Shown here: positions 13,526 to 13,587 of the stretch, one piece after another
Numbering within the stretch: position 1 is the stretch's first letter
Layout of the letters: the number at the start of each line of letters is the position of its first letter
Assembly: GCA_046351215.1 (NCBI GenBank)
Contig: JAXLYX010000050.1
Coordinates: forward strand, 1 to 13,587
Direction of reading: 5' to 3'
DNA from: JAXLYX01 sp046351215
GTDB taxonomy: Bacteria > Myxococcota_A > Polyangia > Polyangiales > Houyiibacteriaceae
DNA length: 13,587 nt
Position numbers and translations under genes: made by a program
Notes under the pieces: model-generated
Seen by the model: the letters and a program-made list of their open reading frames with translations, nothing else
The model's database searches: none
Told to the model about the DNA's origin: nothing

Positions 13526-13554
13526 TTGACCCGGACGCCAGACGGTACTAAAAA
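13526..13554 (+). promoter_or_regulatory. Promoter P2 (second of two tandem promoters)
   Basis: TTGACC (13526-13531) matches the -35 consensus at five of six positions. TAAAAA (13549-13554) follows after 17 nt; TACTAA at 13546 is an alternative -10 with a short spacer. The upstream AGAAGAAAGTTC resembles the A-rich lead-in of rRNA promoters. The start site would fall near 13560, just before the hairpin at 13561. I infer a stable-RNA (rRNA or tRNA) operon to the right. Confidence 0.6.
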
Positions 13555-13560
13555 CACCGT

Positions 13561-13577
13561 CCCCTCGCTGAGAGGGG
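13561..13577 (+). other. Leader hairpin after P2
   Basis: CCCCTC and GAGGGG pair perfectly over 6 bp around a GCTGA loop, at the predicted 5' end of the P2 transcript. Such a hairpin is usual in rRNA leaders, but the window ends 10 nt later, so its role cannot be judged. Confidence 0.45.
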
Positions 13578-13587
13578 CCCGGCGAAG

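Larger units (their letters stand above)
13240..13587. other. Non-coding region after the SCPx thiolase
   Basis: 348 bp without a credible gene. In order it holds a terminator-like hairpin (13245-13284), a 12-bp palindrome AGGCCCGGGCCT (13308-13319), an AT-rich inverted repeat (13373-13393), A/T tracts around 13398-13429, two tandem promoters (13433-13460, 13526-13554) and a leader hairpin (13561-13577). The AT content rises sharply here compared with the rest of the window. Whatever the promoters drive lies to the right of the window. Confidence 0.7.

Noticed and set aside
13240..13551. 103-residue plus-strand frame starting right after the SCPx stop
   Set aside because: It runs through the terminator hairpin, the AT-rich repeat and both promoters, and has no Shine-Dalgarno or family motif.
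1..13587. CRISPR array, insertion sequence, phage or toxin-antitoxin genes
   Set aside because: No regular spaced repeats, terminal inverted repeats, transposase motifs or small paired genes were seen on either strand.

Overview
This is a very GC-rich stretch of bacterial chromosome, densely packed with ordinary-looking genes on both strands and strongly biased to C/G in third codon positions. Nothing marks it as plasmid, phage or transposon. The gene types (a COG2509 flavoprotein, a ChaN-like lipoprotein, Orn, an actinobacterial-style fadA-fadB pair and an MFE-2-like fusion) together with the GC content suggest a Myxococcota or related deltaproteobacterial-type organism. That is a guess from gene style, not from a marker gene.

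Layout. 1-261 is non-coding and holds two GC-rich hairpins. 262-801 (+) is oligoribonuclease. Converging on it with only 9 nt between the stop codons is a minus-strand pair: a COG2509 FAD-dependent dehydrogenase (3533-1908) followed by a small secreted protein of unknown function (1869-811). A 100-bp divergent gap leads to a ChaN-type lipoprotein (3634-4521, +) and a TetR-family regulator (4579-5160, +).

From 5161 the window becomes a lipid-degradation locus. A 245-bp control region holds two palindromes, a sigma70-type promoter and a potentially folded leader. It precedes fadA (5406-6617) and fadB (6623-8764), which together encode a bacterial trifunctional beta-oxidation complex using (3S)-hydroxyacyl-CoA. 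An 18-bp stem hairpin closes this unit. After a 256-bp gap a second operon begins. It encodes a 1000-residue multifunctional enzyme with the architecture of eukaryotic peroxisomal MFE-2 / HSD17B4, namely (3R)-hydroxyacyl-CoA dehydrogenase, then enoyl-CoA hydratase 2, then SCP2, except that three SCP2 domains sit in tandem at the C-terminus. Next to it is an SCPx-type thiolase (12058-13239). A perfect 11-bp stem hairpin ends that unit.

The two lipid operons are complementary. FadA/FadB should take enoyl-CoAs through the (3S) route, and the MFE-2/SCPx pair through the (3R) route that peroxisomes use for 2-methyl-branched and sterol-side-chain acyl-CoAs. No acyl-CoA dehydrogenase/oxidase, CoA ligase or alpha-methylacyl-CoA racemase is in the window, so the activating and first oxidation steps must be encoded elsewhere. 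The MFE-2/SCPx operon, a bacterial counterpart of a peroxisomal pathway with an expanded SCP2 array, is the most noteworthy content.

The last 200 bp (13380-13587) carry two tandem sigma70-type promoters with AT-rich upstream DNA and a leader hairpin, pointing rightwards out of the window. They look like the start of a strongly expressed stable-RNA operon, possibly rRNA. All family assignments come from motifs and recalled family sequences; no database search was run.
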